A stretch of DNA of 64,000 nucleotides from Atlantibacter sp032062175 (GCF_032062175.1 NZ_DAMBQK010000003.1:124001-188000); one strand, 5' to 3'. Numbered from the stretch's first letter, positions 24,800 to 34,398 are shown. Program-made: numbers and translations. The notes: generated by a model from the letters alone, not told the origin.

Positions 24800-26311
24800 C
24801 TACTCCTTCACCTGATGAACCACGTCGATCACCGAACCGTCGCGGTAGCGCACCACGGCGATAACCCGCTCGGTAAAGGCAATCGGACAGGGATCGCCGG
24901 TCAGGATGCGCGCCCTTTCCCGCAGCCATTCGATGGTCACAACGCGCAACCCGGCCTGTTTCAGGCGATCCGCCAGCTCAGGGCGCGCCGGATTGACAGC
25001 AATGCCGTGGTCGGTCACCAGGATATCAACGCTGGAGCCCGGCGTGACACAGGTCGTCACGCTATCCACCAGGGTGGGAATACGCCCGCGCACCAGGGGC
25101 GCGACGATAATCGACAGCGCCGCCGCGACGGCTGTATCGCAGTGACCGCCGGATGCGCCGCGCAGTACGCCGTCGGAGCCGGTCAGTACGTTGACGTTAA
25201 ACTGGGTGTCAATTTCCAGCGCGCTCAGCACCACCACGTCGAGCCGGTCAACGCTTGCGCCTTTGGAGCCCCAGTTGGCGTACTGGTTAGCGCTGATTTC
25301 TATGTGGTTGGGATTGCGCGCCAGCGACTCGGCGGCGGCACGGTCAAAGCTCTGAACATCGAGCAGCTTTTTGATCAATCCCTTTTCGTGCAGATCGACC
25401 ATGGTGGAGGTAATGCCGCCCAGCGCGAAGTCGGCGTAGACGTTGCGGCTGCGCATGTTGTCTTCCAGAAAGCGCGTCACCGCCAGCGATGCGCCGCCGG
25501 TGCCGGTTTGCAGCGAGAAGCCGGGTTTGAAGTAGCCGGAATTGACCACCACATCGGCGGCATGGCGGGCAATCAGCAGCTCGCGCGGGTTCGACGTCAT
25601 GCGGGTGGCGTCCGCGCCGATTTTGTCGGCATCGCCGACCTGTTCGATCTGCACGATCAGGTCGACGCAATCCTGGGCGATGCTGGCGGGATGGTGCGGA
25701 TACGGCAGTAGCGCTTCGGTCAGCACCACCACCTGGCGGGCGTGTTCCGCATCTACTTTGGCGTAGCCCAGCGAGCCGCAGCAGGCTTTGCCGGTGTAGC
25801 CATTGGCGTTCCCGTACGGGTCGCAGGACGGCACACCGAGAAACGCCACGTCAATCGCCAGCTCGCCGCTGTTCACCAACTGCACGCGGCCGCCGTGAGA
25901 GTGGATCTGCACCGGCTCGGCGAGTAAACCCCGTGAGATCTCTTCCGCCAGCGGCCCGCGCAGACCGGAGGTGTAAATCTGGCTCACCACGTTATTGCGA
26001 ATATGCTCGACCAGCGGCGCGTGGCAATCACTGAGGGAACTGGACGCCAGCGTCAGGTTTTTAAATCCCATTCCGGCAATGGCGTCCATCACCAGATTCA
26101 GGGTCAAATCGCCGCCGCGAAAGGCGTGGTGGAAAGAGATGGTCATCCCGTCCTGCAATCCTGAACGGCGAATGGCCTCCTGCAGGGTGGCGCACAGTTT
26201 TTTGTCGCGCGGCTTCTGGGTTTGCAGATTGAGCTTAGAGGCTGGCTGAAATGCCGGATGGTCGCCCTTCCCTGCGCTAACCCGCGCCTGCCGTTGTGTG
26301 GTTTGATGCAT
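24800..26311 (-). CDS. citF: CitF, citrate lyase alpha subunit (citrate:acetyl-ACP transferase)
   Basis: 503 residues from the ATG at 26311, which has AGGAG eight bases upstream; the frame is open further up but that would run through citE. The alpha subunit exchanges acetyl-ACP for citryl-ACP. Clear family blocks: ISFHHAFRGGDLTLNLVMDAIA, IYTSGLRGPLAEEIS, GNANGYTGKACCGSLGYAKVD and the CoA-transferase-like GGITSTMVDLHEKGL. Only four bases separate it from citE. Full length. Confidence 0.95.
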   Translation of the reverse strand: MHQTTQRQARVSAGKGDHPAFQPASKLNLQTQKPRDKKLCATLQEAIRRSGLQDGMTISFHHAFRGGDLTLNLVMDAIAGMGFKNLTLASSSLSDCHAPLVEHIRNNVVSQIYTSGLRGPLAEEISRGLLAEPVQIHSHGGRVQLVNSGELAIDVAFLGVPSCDPYGNANGYTGKACCGSLGYAKVDAEHARQVVVLTEALLPYPHHPASIAQDCVDLIVQIEQVGDADKIGADATRMTSNPRELLIARHAADVVVNSGYFKPGFSLQTGTGGASLAVTRFLEDNMRSRNVYADFALGGITSTMVDLHEKGLIKKLLDVQSFDRAAAESLARNPNHIEISANQYANWGSKGASVDRLDVVVLSALEIDTQFNVNVLTGSDGVLRGASGGHCDTAVAAALSIIVAPLVRGRIPTLVDSVTTCVTPGSSVDILVTDHGIAVNPARPELADRLKQAGLRVVTIEWLRERARILTGDPCPIAFTERVIAVVRYRDGSVIDVVHQVKE

Positions 26312-26315
26312 GTTG

Positions 26316-27221
26316 TTACTCCTCACGAATACCGGAAAGCGCTGCCCGGGACAGCACCAGACGCGCCCGCTCAATGACCGGACTGTCCACCATCTTGCCG
26401 TTGAGCGATACCACGCCCAGCCCTTCACGCGCCGCGGCTTCAGCGGCGTCCACCACGCGCCGGGCGTGATCCGCCTCCTGCTGTGTCGGGGCATACAGGT
26501 TGTGCAGCAGTTCGATTTGGCGCGGGTTGATCAGCGATTTGCCGTCGAAACCCAATTGCTTGATGTGCGCGGCTTCACGCAGGAAACCGGCTTCGTTGTT
26601 GGCATCGGAATAAACGGTATCGAAAGCCTGAATGCCTGCGGCGCGGGCCGCCTGGAGAATAGCGCAGCGGGCGAACAGCAGTTCTGTGCCCTCCGGCGAG
26701 CGTTCAGTGCGCAAGTTGCGTACGTAATCTTCTGCTCCCAGTGCAATGCCGATCAGGCGCGGCGAGGCATGGGCGATAGCGACCGCCTGGGTAATGCCCT
26801 GCGGTGATTCGATGGCGGCCAACAGGCCGGTACTGCCGGGCTCGCGGCCGCATTCCGCTTCAATACGTGCGATGTGGTTTTCGATATCAATCACGTCTTG
26901 GGCGGTATCGGTTTTCGGCAGGCGCACAATATCCACGCCGCCGCGCACCACGGCTTCCAGATCCGCCACGCCGTAGTCAGAATCCAGCGCATTTACCCGC
27001 ACAATGGTTTCCACGTCCTGATACAGCGGGTGCTGTAAGGCGTGGAAAACCAGGCGGCGGGCGGCATCTTTCTCACGCAGGATCACCGAGTCTTCCAGAT
27101 CGAACATCAGCGCATCGGCATGATAGATAAACGCGTTGCTGACCATGGCGGCATTGGCGCCCGGGACGAACAGCATGCTACGGCGGGTGCGGGATTTACG
27201 TTGTTCGGCAGTCAGTTTCAT
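26316..27221 (-). CDS. citE: CitE, citrate lyase beta subunit (citryl-ACP lyase)
   Basis: 301 residues from the ATG at 27221, which overlaps the citD stop as ATGA. Cleaves citryl-ACP to oxaloacetate and acetyl-ACP. TIM-barrel features are visible: SMLFVPGANAAMV, FDLEDSV with the Mg-binding acidic residues, AAIESPQGITQAVAIA and the GAEDYVRNL segment. The coding frame continues upstream, but that extension lies in citD and is not used. Confidence 0.95.
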   Translation of the reverse strand: MKLTAEQRKSRTRRSMLFVPGANAAMVSNAFIYHADALMFDLEDSVILREKDAARRLVFHALQHPLYQDVETIVRVNALDSDYGVADLEAVVRGGVDIVRLPKTDTAQDVIDIENHIARIEAECGREPGSTGLLAAIESPQGITQAVAIAHASPRLIGIALGAEDYVRNLRTERSPEGTELLFARCAILQAARAAGIQAFDTVYSDANNEAGFLREAAHIKQLGFDGKSLINPRQIELLHNLYAPTQQEADHARRVVDAAEAAAREGLGVVSLNGKMVDSPVIERARLVLSRAALSGIREE

Positions 27222-27514
27222 GGGCGCGACTCCCAGGGCAAAGCCTCGATTTCCCCGGCGCGCGCCAGCAGCGTTTCCAGACGCGCGCGTAAAACGCAAT
27301 CCAGTGCGCCTTTATCATCAATAAACACCTGAACGCCGCGTACCTGATAGCGCGCCAGGATTTCAAGGACGGTGGCGCGAATGGCGGTGCCAAACTGTTT
27401 TTCCACGCTGCTGTTGATTTGCAGTTCGATGTCGTGCGAGTCGAGGGACGCGATGCGCGCCATCACATCCCCGGACTCCAGCGTGCCGGCGACGGCGGGA
27501 CGGTTAATTTTCAT
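27218..27514 (-). CDS. citD: CitD, citrate lyase acyl carrier protein
   Basis: 98 residues. The small gamma subunit that carries the phosphoribosyl-dephospho-CoA group. The modified serine is Ser14 in GTLESGD. Acidic, conserved through FIDDKGALDCVLRARLETLL. It is overlapped by citE downstream and citC upstream by four bases each, so the three genes are translationally coupled. Confidence 0.95.
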   Translation of the reverse strand: MKINRPAVAGTLESGDVMARIASLDSHDIELQINSSVEKQFGTAIRATVLEILARYQVRGVQVFIDDKGALDCVLRARLETLLARAGEIEALPWESRP

Positions 27515-28587
27515 GGTTCACCTGTAGTTAATGCAGATTCGGTTTTAAGCGCAGACGAACGCAGGTCGGTGTCAGGCAACATGCGTCGTAAATAGTGGGC
27601 GGTGGCGTCGGGAACCAGCAGGTCGATGGTGGCGAAATCTTGCTTTACCAGCAGCTTGCGTACCCAGGAGGCGGAAATCGCGATGCCGTGATAGTGCAGC
27701 CGCGCTATCTCCACCAGTTGGATGGGCGGCGCGGGATTGGCCGGGTCCTGGAGAATGCGCCGCATATCGGCGTTGTAGCGGGCGGTCACCTTGCAAAACG
27801 GTTCAGTACCGACGAAGCGATGAGTGATACCCAGCGCGGGAGCAAGTTGATTGCGGAAAATTTGCAGATCGATTTCGGTGTAGCAGTGATTAATGACGCT
27901 TTGTTCTTTGATGAAGTAGCACGGAAACGTGGCGCGGGAGATGAGATATTCCGAGCCGCGATGCACGGTAAGTTTTTCAATATCTGCCGTCCCGGCGCGT
28001 ACCAGCGCCAGCCGGTCTTCGTAAGGGAAACGCGACGTGTCTTCTTTGACTAAAAACAGATGCAGCCAGTCGCATTGCGACGCCGCCTGTTGCACCAGGT
28101 AACGATGACCGCGGGTAAACGGGTTGGCGTTCATGACGATGCAGCCGATTTTGTCGCCGACGCGGCGCAACGTGGTGAGATAGCTGGCGTACTGTTGCAG
28201 GCGGGTGGCATTATTTTCCATCAGCACCATCACACCCGGCACCCCCGCCAGGGTAAAAAAACCACACTGCTTAAACAGCGTTTCATTCTGGCTTTTGGTA
28301 TAGATAAATAACTGGGTGCAAAAACGTTCATAGGCCAAATTAATTAATTCGGTCGCCAGCGTGAGCGCTAAACCTTCTCCACGCACCGACTCATCGATAG
28401 CGACACATTTGATAATATTCCCGGCTAAACCACCGCACGCGATAAGACGATCGTTACGCGTTGCCGTAATAAATATCTCCACCGTGGTATCGATACTCAA
28501 ATCGTTTTCCCGGAGGAATTGCGTTATCCCGGCGATTTTCTTATTTTCGTTACGCTTTACCCGTGTAAACACGGTATTGCCAAACAT
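27511..28587 (-). CDS. citC: CitC, [citrate lyase] acetate-SH ligase
   Basis: 358 residues from the ATG at 28587, chosen because MFGNTVFTRVKR is the conserved start; an ATG seven codons upstream is possible. Acetylates the thiol of CitD to activate citrate lyase with ATP and acetate. The N-terminal half is a GNAT-like domain (GGLAGNIIKCVAIDESVRGEGL). The C-terminal half is a nucleotidyltransferase with the ANPFTRGHRYLVQ motif and FVGTEPFCKVT. It is the first gene of the citrate operon. Confidence 0.94.
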   Translation of the reverse strand: MFGNTVFTRVKRNENKKIAGITQFLRENDLSIDTTVEIFITATRNDRLIACGGLAGNIIKCVAIDESVRGEGLALTLATELINLAYERFCTQLFIYTKSQNETLFKQCGFFTLAGVPGVMVLMENNATRLQQYASYLTTLRRVGDKIGCIVMNANPFTRGHRYLVQQAASQCDWLHLFLVKEDTSRFPYEDRLALVRAGTADIEKLTVHRGSEYLISRATFPCYFIKEQSVINHCYTEIDLQIFRNQLAPALGITHRFVGTEPFCKVTARYNADMRRILQDPANPAPPIQLVEIARLHYHGIAISASWVRKLLVKQDFATIDLLVPDATAHYLRRMLPDTDLRSSALKTESALTTGEP

Positions 28588-28946
28588 AGGTCTACGTCCC
28601 TGCGCCATGAATAAGGGTGAAAATAAATGTTAATTAACTGCTGCAATATTAAAAAAACCTGCCACGCGGACATTTACGATGGCGGTGTGGAATGCAGTGA
28701 AAGGGTACGCACTATTTAAAATCTGAATTTTGATATATTTCACAAAGCGCAGAGGGATTAAAATAGACTTTATGGTTTTTATTTGGTTAATTAAATTTCA
28801 TCCGACGCGCTTCATGGTTTTTATTTGTTTAATTGATTTAATGTCGGCAATCTGCAACGATAATCCGGTGTCTGAGCATTATAAAGAAACAATCTGATAA
28901 CCTATATTCGGCACCTGCCCGGGTTCGGTACTTAAAAGGAATTATC
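28588..28946. promoter_or_regulatory. citC-citA divergent control region with a long direct repeat
   Basis: About 360 AT-rich bases with no gene. A 27-base AT-rich sequence is repeated at 28772-28798 and 28814-28840; both copies start ATGGTTTTTATTTG and continue TTAATT, 42 bases apart, i.e. four helical turns. CitB/DpiA response regulators bind AT-rich sites between citA and citC, so these are good candidates. TAAAAGGAATTATC before 28947 is the citA ribosome site. Confidence 0.6.
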
Positions 28947-30608
28947 ATGACCGGGAAAAAAGAAGTTAGCGTGTTACGTTTTTTTCGCCGTCTGGCTTTT
29001 CCATTACGGATATTTCTTTTATTACTGTTGGTGTCCACGCTGTTAATCAGCGCATTAGGCAAATATCTCTCCGCCAGCTTTGAAGACTATCTGACTGAGC
29101 ACGTGCGCGGTATGGCGATGAATCAGGCCAGAATTATCGCCTCCAACGACAGCGTTATCGACGCGGTAAAACACCGCGATACCCTTCGGTTGGGGCAAAT
29201 CATTGGCAGATTGTCCACCGGCTCCGATTTCGATTACGTGGTAATCGGCGACCGCCACTCTGTTCGTCTTTACCATCCTAATCCGGCCAAAATTGGCTAT
29301 CCCATGCAATGGACCAAGCCCGGCGCGCTGGAGAAAGGCGAAAGCTATTTTATTACCGGTGAAGGATCTATCGGCATGGCGATGCGCGCTAAAACACCGA
29401 TTTTTGACGAGCACCAACAGGTAATAGGCGTGGTGTCGCTGGGCTATTTAGTCAGTAAAATCAATAGCTGGCGGCTGGATTTTCTTCTGCCGTTAGCCGG
29501 TGTGTTTGTCGTCATCCTGATTATTTTGATGCTGCTGTCGTGGTTGTTCGCCGCGCATATTCGTCGCCAGATGCTCGGCATGGAACCACAGCAAATCGCC
29601 CGGGTCGTGCGTCAGCAGGAGGCGCTGTTTGGTTCGGTTTTCGAAGGGCTTATCGCTGTCGATCCCGATGGGATGATTACGGCAATCAACCGTAATGCGC
29701 GTAAAATGCTCGGCTTAGCCTCTCCGGGCCGTCAGTGGCTCGGGCGCTATATCGGCGATGTGGTCAATCCTTGCGGCTTTTTTACCGACACGATTGAAGA
29801 ACAGCGCCAGGACGTGATGTGCACGTTTAATGGGTTAAGCGTTATTGCCAATCGCGGCGCGATCCGCTACCAGAACGCGCTGTTAGGCGCGATCATCAGC
29901 TTTCGCAGCAAAGATGAAATCAGCGCGTTGAACGCGCAACTAACGCAAATAAAACAGTATGTTGAAAGCCTGAGGACTCTGCGCCATGAGCACCTTAACT
30001 GGATGTCTACCCTCAACGGCCTGTTGCAAATGAAAGAGTACGATCGGGTGCAGGCGATGGTGCAAGGCGAATCCGAGGCGCAGCAGCAACTCATCGACCG
30101 CTTGCGCGAGTCGGTTGACGATCGTCAGGTGGCGGGATTGCTGTTCGGCAAATGCCAGCGGGCGCGCGAGTTGGGGCTGACGTTAACGCTGGTGCCTGGC
30201 AGCGTACTGCATCAACTCCCACAAGGAATGGATAGCATTGAATTTGCCGCAATCGTCGGCAACCTGCTGGATAACGCGTTTGAAGCGAGCCTGAATAACC
30301 CTCAGAGTGATAAAACCGTAGAGCTGTATCTGAGCGATGAAGGCAATGATGTGATTATTGAGGTGGCCGATCGGGGATGCGGTGTACCGGACGCGCTGCG
30401 CCAGACCCTTTTCCAACAGGGCGTCAGCACCAAAACCGATGCGCCCGGCGAGCACGGCATCGGGCTTTATCTTGTTGCCAGTTTTGTTCATCGCTGCGGC
30501 GGGGTGATTACCGTCGACGATAACCCACCCTGCGGCGCGTTGTTTTCCGTTTTTATACCGAAAGTGAAAAAGAGTAATGGAACAATCTCTGACGATTTTA
30601 ATAGTTGA
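28947..30608 (+). CDS. citA: CitA/DpiB citrate sensor histidine kinase
   Basis: 553 residues. First transmembrane helix at about 20-40, a periplasmic PASp (Cache-like) citrate-binding domain to about 178, second helix at about 180-203, a cytoplasmic PAS domain, a DHp region with the phospho-acceptor His in LRHEHLNWM, and an ATPase domain with NLLDNAFEAS (N box), DRGCGVP and GEHGIGLYL. It senses external citrate and phosphorylates CitB. Divergent from citC. It overlaps the citB start by 32 bases. Confidence 0.95.
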   Translation: MTGKKEVSVLRFFRRLAFPLRIFLLLLLVSTLLISALGKYLSASFEDYLTEHVRGMAMNQARIIASNDSVIDAVKHRDTLRLGQIIGRLSTGSDFDYVVIGDRHSVRLYHPNPAKIGYPMQWTKPGALEKGESYFITGEGSIGMAMRAKTPIFDEHQQVIGVVSLGYLVSKINSWRLDFLLPLAGVFVVILIILMLLSWLFAAHIRRQMLGMEPQQIARVVRQQEALFGSVFEGLIAVDPDGMITAINRNARKMLGLASPGRQWLGRYIGDVVNPCGFFTDTIEEQRQDVMCTFNGLSVIANRGAIRYQNALLGAIISFRSKDEISALNAQLTQIKQYVESLRTLRHEHLNWMSTLNGLLQMKEYDRVQAMVQGESEAQQQLIDRLRESVDDRQVAGLLFGKCQRARELGLTLTLVPGSVLHQLPQGMDSIEFAAIVGNLLDNAFEASLNNPQSDKTVELYLSDEGNDVIIEVADRGCGVPDALRQTLFQQGVSTKTDAPGEHGIGLYLVASFVHRCGGVITVDDNPPCGALFSVFIPKVKKSNGTISDDFNS

Positions 30609-31257
30609 GGACGAAACGCCGCTCGCGGAAATGCATGCCGAATTTATCCGCCTCTTTCCCGGCTGCAGGACGGTATGGCTGGCCGGCAATCTGGCGCAGG
30701 CCAGGGAGATGATTACCCGCTTCAAACCGGCGCTGATCCTGCTGGATAATTATTTACCCGACGGCAAGGGGATCACGCTGCTGCATGAACTTTCCCAGGC
30801 CCGCTATACGGGCGGCGTGGTTTTTACCACCGCGGCAAGCGATATGGATACTGTGTCGGAAGCCGTGCGCTGCGGCGTGTTTGATTATCTGGTCAAGCCC
30901 ATCGCCTATGAGCGGCTTGGGCAAACCCTGAGTCGCTTCCAGCAGCGTTGCGCCCTGCTCGCCAGCCATGCCAGCGCCAGCCAGCGTCAAATCGACGATA
31001 TGTTTAACGCCTATGCGCGGGGAGAGCAAAAAGAAGCGCTACCGCCAGGTATTGATGCGTTGACCCTGGCGAAAGTCCAGGGGCTCTTTGCTGACCCGCT
31101 GGCGCGCCATACCGCAGAAACGGTGGCGGATGAACTGAAACTGAGCCGCACTACCGCCCGCCGTTATCTGGAGTTCGCCGCCAGCCGCCAGCAGATTGTG
31201 GCGGAGATTATTTATGGCAAAGTGGGACGCCCGCAGCGGACCTATCGGGCGTTATGA
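30577..31257 (+). CDS. citB: CitB/DpiA response regulator
   Basis: 226 residues. Receiver domain at 1-125 with the acidic pair in VEDETPLAEMH and the phospho-acceptor Asp in LLDNYLPDG, followed by a C-terminal helix-turn-helix (AETVADELKLSRTTARRYLEF). When phosphorylated by CitA it should activate citC and its own operon through the AT-rich sites upstream. Its 3' end overlaps the convergent GGDEF gene by six bases. Confidence 0.95.
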   Translation: MEQSLTILIVEDETPLAEMHAEFIRLFPGCRTVWLAGNLAQAREMITRFKPALILLDNYLPDGKGITLLHELSQARYTGGVVFTTAASDMDTVSEAVRCGVFDYLVKPIAYERLGQTLSRFQQRCALLASHASASQRQIDDMFNAYARGEQKEALPPGIDALTLAKVQGLFADPLARHTAETVADELKLSRTTARRYLEFAASRQQIVAEIIYGKVGRPQRTYRAL

Positions 31258-32568
31258 GGCGTTGTCCGGCATCGCCACCACCTGATTGCGCCCACGATTT
31301 TTAGCGGCATACAGCGCGGTATCTGCCTGATGGATCAGACCGCTGGCAATCATATGCAGCGGCGTATCCAGCGACAGCGATTTACAGGCATACAGCGTCG
31401 TTACGCCAATACTGATGGTGAGATAACCTGTCGGGCTGGCGACATGCGGCAGATTCAGGGCGTTGATATTTTCACGCAGGCGCTCCGCTTCCGCCAGCGC
31501 CTCCTCCCGGTCAGTGCGCGGCAAAATCACCAGAAACTCTTCACCGCCGTAACGGCTAACATTATCTTCGGGACGCCGCCGGGATGACACCAGGGCTTTG
31601 GCCACCGCGCGCAGGCAATTGTCGCCGGACTGATGTCCGTAGTTGTCGTTGTACCGTTTAAAATAATCGATATCTGCCAGGCACACCGACAGTGGGAAAC
31701 CGTTGTCGACGGCATGGCTGATTTCATTAATCAGGCATTCATCCATATAACGGCGGTTATAGAGGCCGGTTAAATGATCGCGCTGGGCATATTGTTGCAG
31801 CACCTGGTTGGCACCCGCCAGCTTCTGCTCCGCTTCCCGACGCGCAGTGATATCCACCCAGGTCACCGACAACCCTACGACGCGATTGCTGGCGTTATAT
31901 AAGGCGACAGGTTGGGTATCGTAACAGCGGTCGCGCCAGATAATTTCTCGCCCCGGGATGTCCACGCCGGACTCCGCCATGATGAAATCATCCTGAAACT
32001 GCTGCCATACGTCGGGCATCAAGCGCCCCAGGTGGCTGTCGGTCGCCTCGTCCTGCGAAATAGCCAGTAAACCGTTCATGGCCTTGTTGGACATCACCAG
32101 CCGTCCATCCAGATCCAGCATGCACAGCGCAACGGGCGTCGTATCATAGATGGTTTCAAGCTGCATTACGCGCTCGCCGAGATTGGAAATATTTCTGTCG
32201 ATGCCGCGATAGCCGGTTAACTCGCCTTTATCGTTAAACAGCGGAATGCCGCTGGTTTCCAGTACCACAATTTGGCCATCGGCGCGCATATTGCGGTTGA
32301 CCAGTCCGGAAAACGCACGCTGCTGGGCGACAATCTCGCCAAAAGCACCCGCAACGCGTTCCGCTTCCCCTGGCGGCATAAAATCGAAAGGTGTGCGTCC
32401 AATGACATAACCTGGCTCATAGCCCAGCAAATCATGCACGACACCCGAAACCCAGGTGTACCGCCCCTGAGCATCCACTTCCCAGACCCAATCGGAATTG
32501 TGATGGAGTAAATCTAAGAGATGTTTTTCATCAACGTCAGGCACAGACTGTCTCTTTCCATCATTCAT
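31252..32568 (-). CDS. Diguanylate cyclase with two PAS domains
   Basis: 438 residues. PAS 1 at about 15-130 (HHNSDWVWEVDAQGRYTWVSG), PAS 2 at about 140-255 (DTTPVALCMLDLDGRLVMSNKA) and a GGDEF domain at about 270-430 with an active-site GGEEF in SRYGGEEFLVILP. A complete active site predicts synthesis of c-di-GMP from two GTP. No EAL domain and no membrane segment, so it is cytoplasmic. It is convergent with citB; there is no sign that it belongs to citrate metabolism. Confidence 0.92.
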   Translation of the reverse strand: MNDGKRQSVPDVDEKHLLDLLHHNSDWVWEVDAQGRYTWVSGVVHDLLGYEPGYVIGRTPFDFMPPGEAERVAGAFGEIVAQQRAFSGLVNRNMRADGQIVVLETSGIPLFNDKGELTGYRGIDRNISNLGERVMQLETIYDTTPVALCMLDLDGRLVMSNKAMNGLLAISQDEATDSHLGRLMPDVWQQFQDDFIMAESGVDIPGREIIWRDRCYDTQPVALYNASNRVVGLSVTWVDITARREAEQKLAGANQVLQQYAQRDHLTGLYNRRYMDECLINEISHAVDNGFPLSVCLADIDYFKRYNDNYGHQSGDNCLRAVAKALVSSRRRPEDNVSRYGGEEFLVILPRTDREEALAEAERLRENINALNLPHVASPTGYLTISIGVTTLYACKSLSLDTPLHMIASGLIHQADTALYAAKNRGRNQVVAMPDNAS

Positions 32569-32897
32569 GGTTATTTATCCGCATACTTAAAAGGCACTCA
32601 AACGCAGGCTGGTCAGTGTTAAGAGGATCTAAAGATACAGGTTAGTTGCCAGAGAAAGTAGCAAACATTGATGAGGGAAATTTGAAAAATAGTAATTATT
32701 TAACTCAGTTATCAATACATCCTGTATCGCTTAATACACCTGCTTGATTTTTAAGCTGAAACGTTAAGGCTGATATAAGGAAGGGAAGGACAAAACGGGG
32801 AGTGACTCTTTTATTCTGATTTTTAACGCGGCGATCTAAACAGAGAACAAACAGGGAAACTAACAGAGACGGGAAAGGGGTAACTCTTTGAAAAATA
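32569..32897. other. Intergenic region between the GGDEF gene and the prophage
   Basis: About 330 bases with no convincing gene. A minus-strand open frame at 32705-32932 reads through the tRNA remnant and is an artefact. The region upstream of 32568 should contain the promoter of the diguanylate cyclase. Confidence 0.5.
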
Positions 32898-32942
32898 TGG
32901 CGCGCCCTGCAGGACTCGAACCTGCGACCCACGGCTTAGAAG
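32898..32942 (-). repeat. Duplicated 3' end of a tRNA-Arg(UCU) gene: prophage attachment site
   Basis: On the minus strand it reads CTTCTAAGCC (anticodon arm with TCT) through the T-arm GGTTCGA-type region to GGGCGCGCCA, i.e. the last about 45 bases of an argU-like tRNA. Everything 5' of the anticodon loop is absent and the sequence diverges after 32942. This is what remains when a phage integrates into the 3' half of a tRNA. The intact gene should be beyond the right edge, next to the integrase. Confidence 0.8.
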
Positions 32943-33419
32943 AACGTAGAGCGCGGAATAACTCATTGTAACACCACATATTTACCGCGTTCGCTCCCGG
33001 ATTTGTGTCATTACGTGTCGTTGCAATACTTATTGATGGATTCAGTGTGTCTCAGTTGCGACACAAATCCGACACGCCTACAACGTTGGCCCTGGATTTA
33101 TTCGGCATCGCGAGGAACTGCACCTGCGGCATATTAAGGGTCGGCGATACCACCGCTCCCAGGGCAAACAGCACATCATGTAATATCAGCATGTTCAGAA
33201 ACCATGTCATGAAACTTCAGAAATACGGCCAAAAACCGTTGCTTGTATTCATACGGTACATGACCTCACCTGGCGGTTAATGCTGGTGCTGTGAGTATTC
33301 GGGAATAGGCCACGGACATTCAGGTAAAGGCTAGATGGTGGTTGACTGGCCTGGCCTGATTCGAATGCCATCCCGCTGATGCGGCATGGATTTTATTGGA
33401 GACTCTAATAGTCATACCT
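32943..33419. other. Prophage left-end non-coding region
   Basis: About 480 bases next to the attachment site. A plus-strand open frame at 33005-33280 has no ribosome site and no recognisable content, so I do not call it. Nothing else stands out. Confidence 0.4.
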
Positions 33420-33680
33420 TTAATGCGACTTTTCACGCCTGATAACTTGCTCAGGGAGAGGAGTAGAAACTAAATTTTCAAGATCAGCCTGCGCAAGTTC
33501 CAGTTGGAAAAAACGTAACCCTGACATACGGACTTCCGCTCCATTGGCATACCTCGCATATCTTGAGCCTTCTTCATCGAAGACATCAGATACAAGAACC
33601 GGATACAGTTTTTCCAATCCGGAAGGTTGGGTATGTTTAACAAGCATAGGTATCGGGTAGAACTGACGAGGAGTACGCAT
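33420..33680 (-). CDS. Small unrecognised prophage protein
   Basis: 86 residues from the ATG at 33680 (AAGGCAATCTC upstream); an open frame extends further up but lacks a good start. Soluble, beginning MRTPRQFYPIPMLVKHTQ. The core GSRYARYANGAEVRMSGLRFF resembles a small beta-barrel. No domain recognised. Short protein coding at the prophage end beyond the tail fibre is typical of lysogen-expressed cargo. Confidence 0.5.
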   Translation of the reverse strand: MRTPRQFYPIPMLVKHTQPSGLEKLYPVLVSDVFDEEGSRYARYANGAEVRMSGLRFFQLELAQADLENLVSTPLPEQVIRREKSH

Positions 33681-33858
33681 GAGATTGCCTTGTTGTACGA
33701 CGGATAACGAATCATAACACCACACAACTGCTATCCCAGTCTGGGGTATGAAATATAGCGAAAAGGTGCTTTTTTTTACGCATTACGCTGGAAAGCTCGC
33801 AAAAAATGTTCTTAGCTAAAGCTGATATAGTTCATCACTTAAAAAAAGGAAATGAAGA

Positions 33859-34074
33859 ATGAACAGTGAATATGAAATCATCGGCAACATAGTTCTGAAG
33901 GTTCTTCGTCGGGATGACAACGAGATCATTAGCCGGGATTTGATTGCTTACTACCTGAAAAAGGAATTAGAGCATATTACACGCAGCGAAATGAGTGCGT
34001 ACGAAAAAAAGCTTTATGAGTCTGCCGCAAGGATGATTGGAAACCCTGCCATTATGTCACTTACACAACTTTAG
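33859..34074 (+). CDS. Small helical protein, possibly YmgB/AriR-like
   Basis: 71 residues, all helical, with AAAAAAAGGAAATGAAG just upstream providing the ribosome site. The pattern (NEIISRDLIAYYLKKELE, then Y-x-x-x-A-x-x-M at the end) resembles the YmgB/AriR family of small biofilm and acid-resistance regulators often carried by prophages. The match is only by pattern, so this is a suggestion. Opposite strand to the late genes, which fits expression from the lysogen. Confidence 0.45.
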   Translation: MNSEYEIIGNIVLKVLRRDDNEIISRDLIAYYLKKELEHITRSEMSAYEKKLYESAARMIGNPAIMSLTQL

Positions 34075-34186
34075 TGGGTTCGGAGGGCGGTTTCCAGTAG
34101 CGTATTTTTGGTATTGCCTGCCGATTTTATTCATTCCACAGAGACCGGCAACAAGCTGTTTCATTCTGTTTGCTATAGGTATTGCC

Positions 34187-34276
34187 ATGAAAAATAACAG
34201 CCTCTTTCACGACTGGATTACAGGACTGAAAGGGACAGTATCAACTGCGATATTCATTTTGTTGATAGCTTTATAA
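34187..34276 (+). CDS. Possible 29-residue membrane peptide
   Basis: ATG at 34187 encodes a short polar N-terminus followed by a hydrophobic helix (TVSTAIFILLIAL) that ends at the C-terminus. TAGGTATTGCC upstream is a weak ribosome site. Such single-helix peptides are common in prophages, but with this length and no known relative the call is tentative. Confidence 0.25.
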   Translation: MKNNSLFHDWITGLKGTVSTAIFILLIAL

Positions 34277-34398
34277 GACTTAAAAACAACCAGTTAAACA
34301 AAGTAACGGTACGGGCAGTCCCTGACACTCATCCCAAAATCTTAGTTTAAAAAGAACAGTTTTCTAAGGGTTTGAAACCTTATGCCGTTACAAAAAAA

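Noticed and set aside
24620..25711. 363-codon open frame opposite citX/citF
   Set aside because: Antisense shadow of strongly conserved citX and citF in GC-rich sequence; His/Arg/Gln-rich composition without domain.
32705..32932. Minus-strand open frame crossing the tRNA fragment
   Set aside because: Its start RRFESCRAR is the well-known artefact of translating a tRNA 3' end.
33005..33280. Plus-strand open frame near the prophage edge
   Set aside because: No ribosome site and no protein-like composition.
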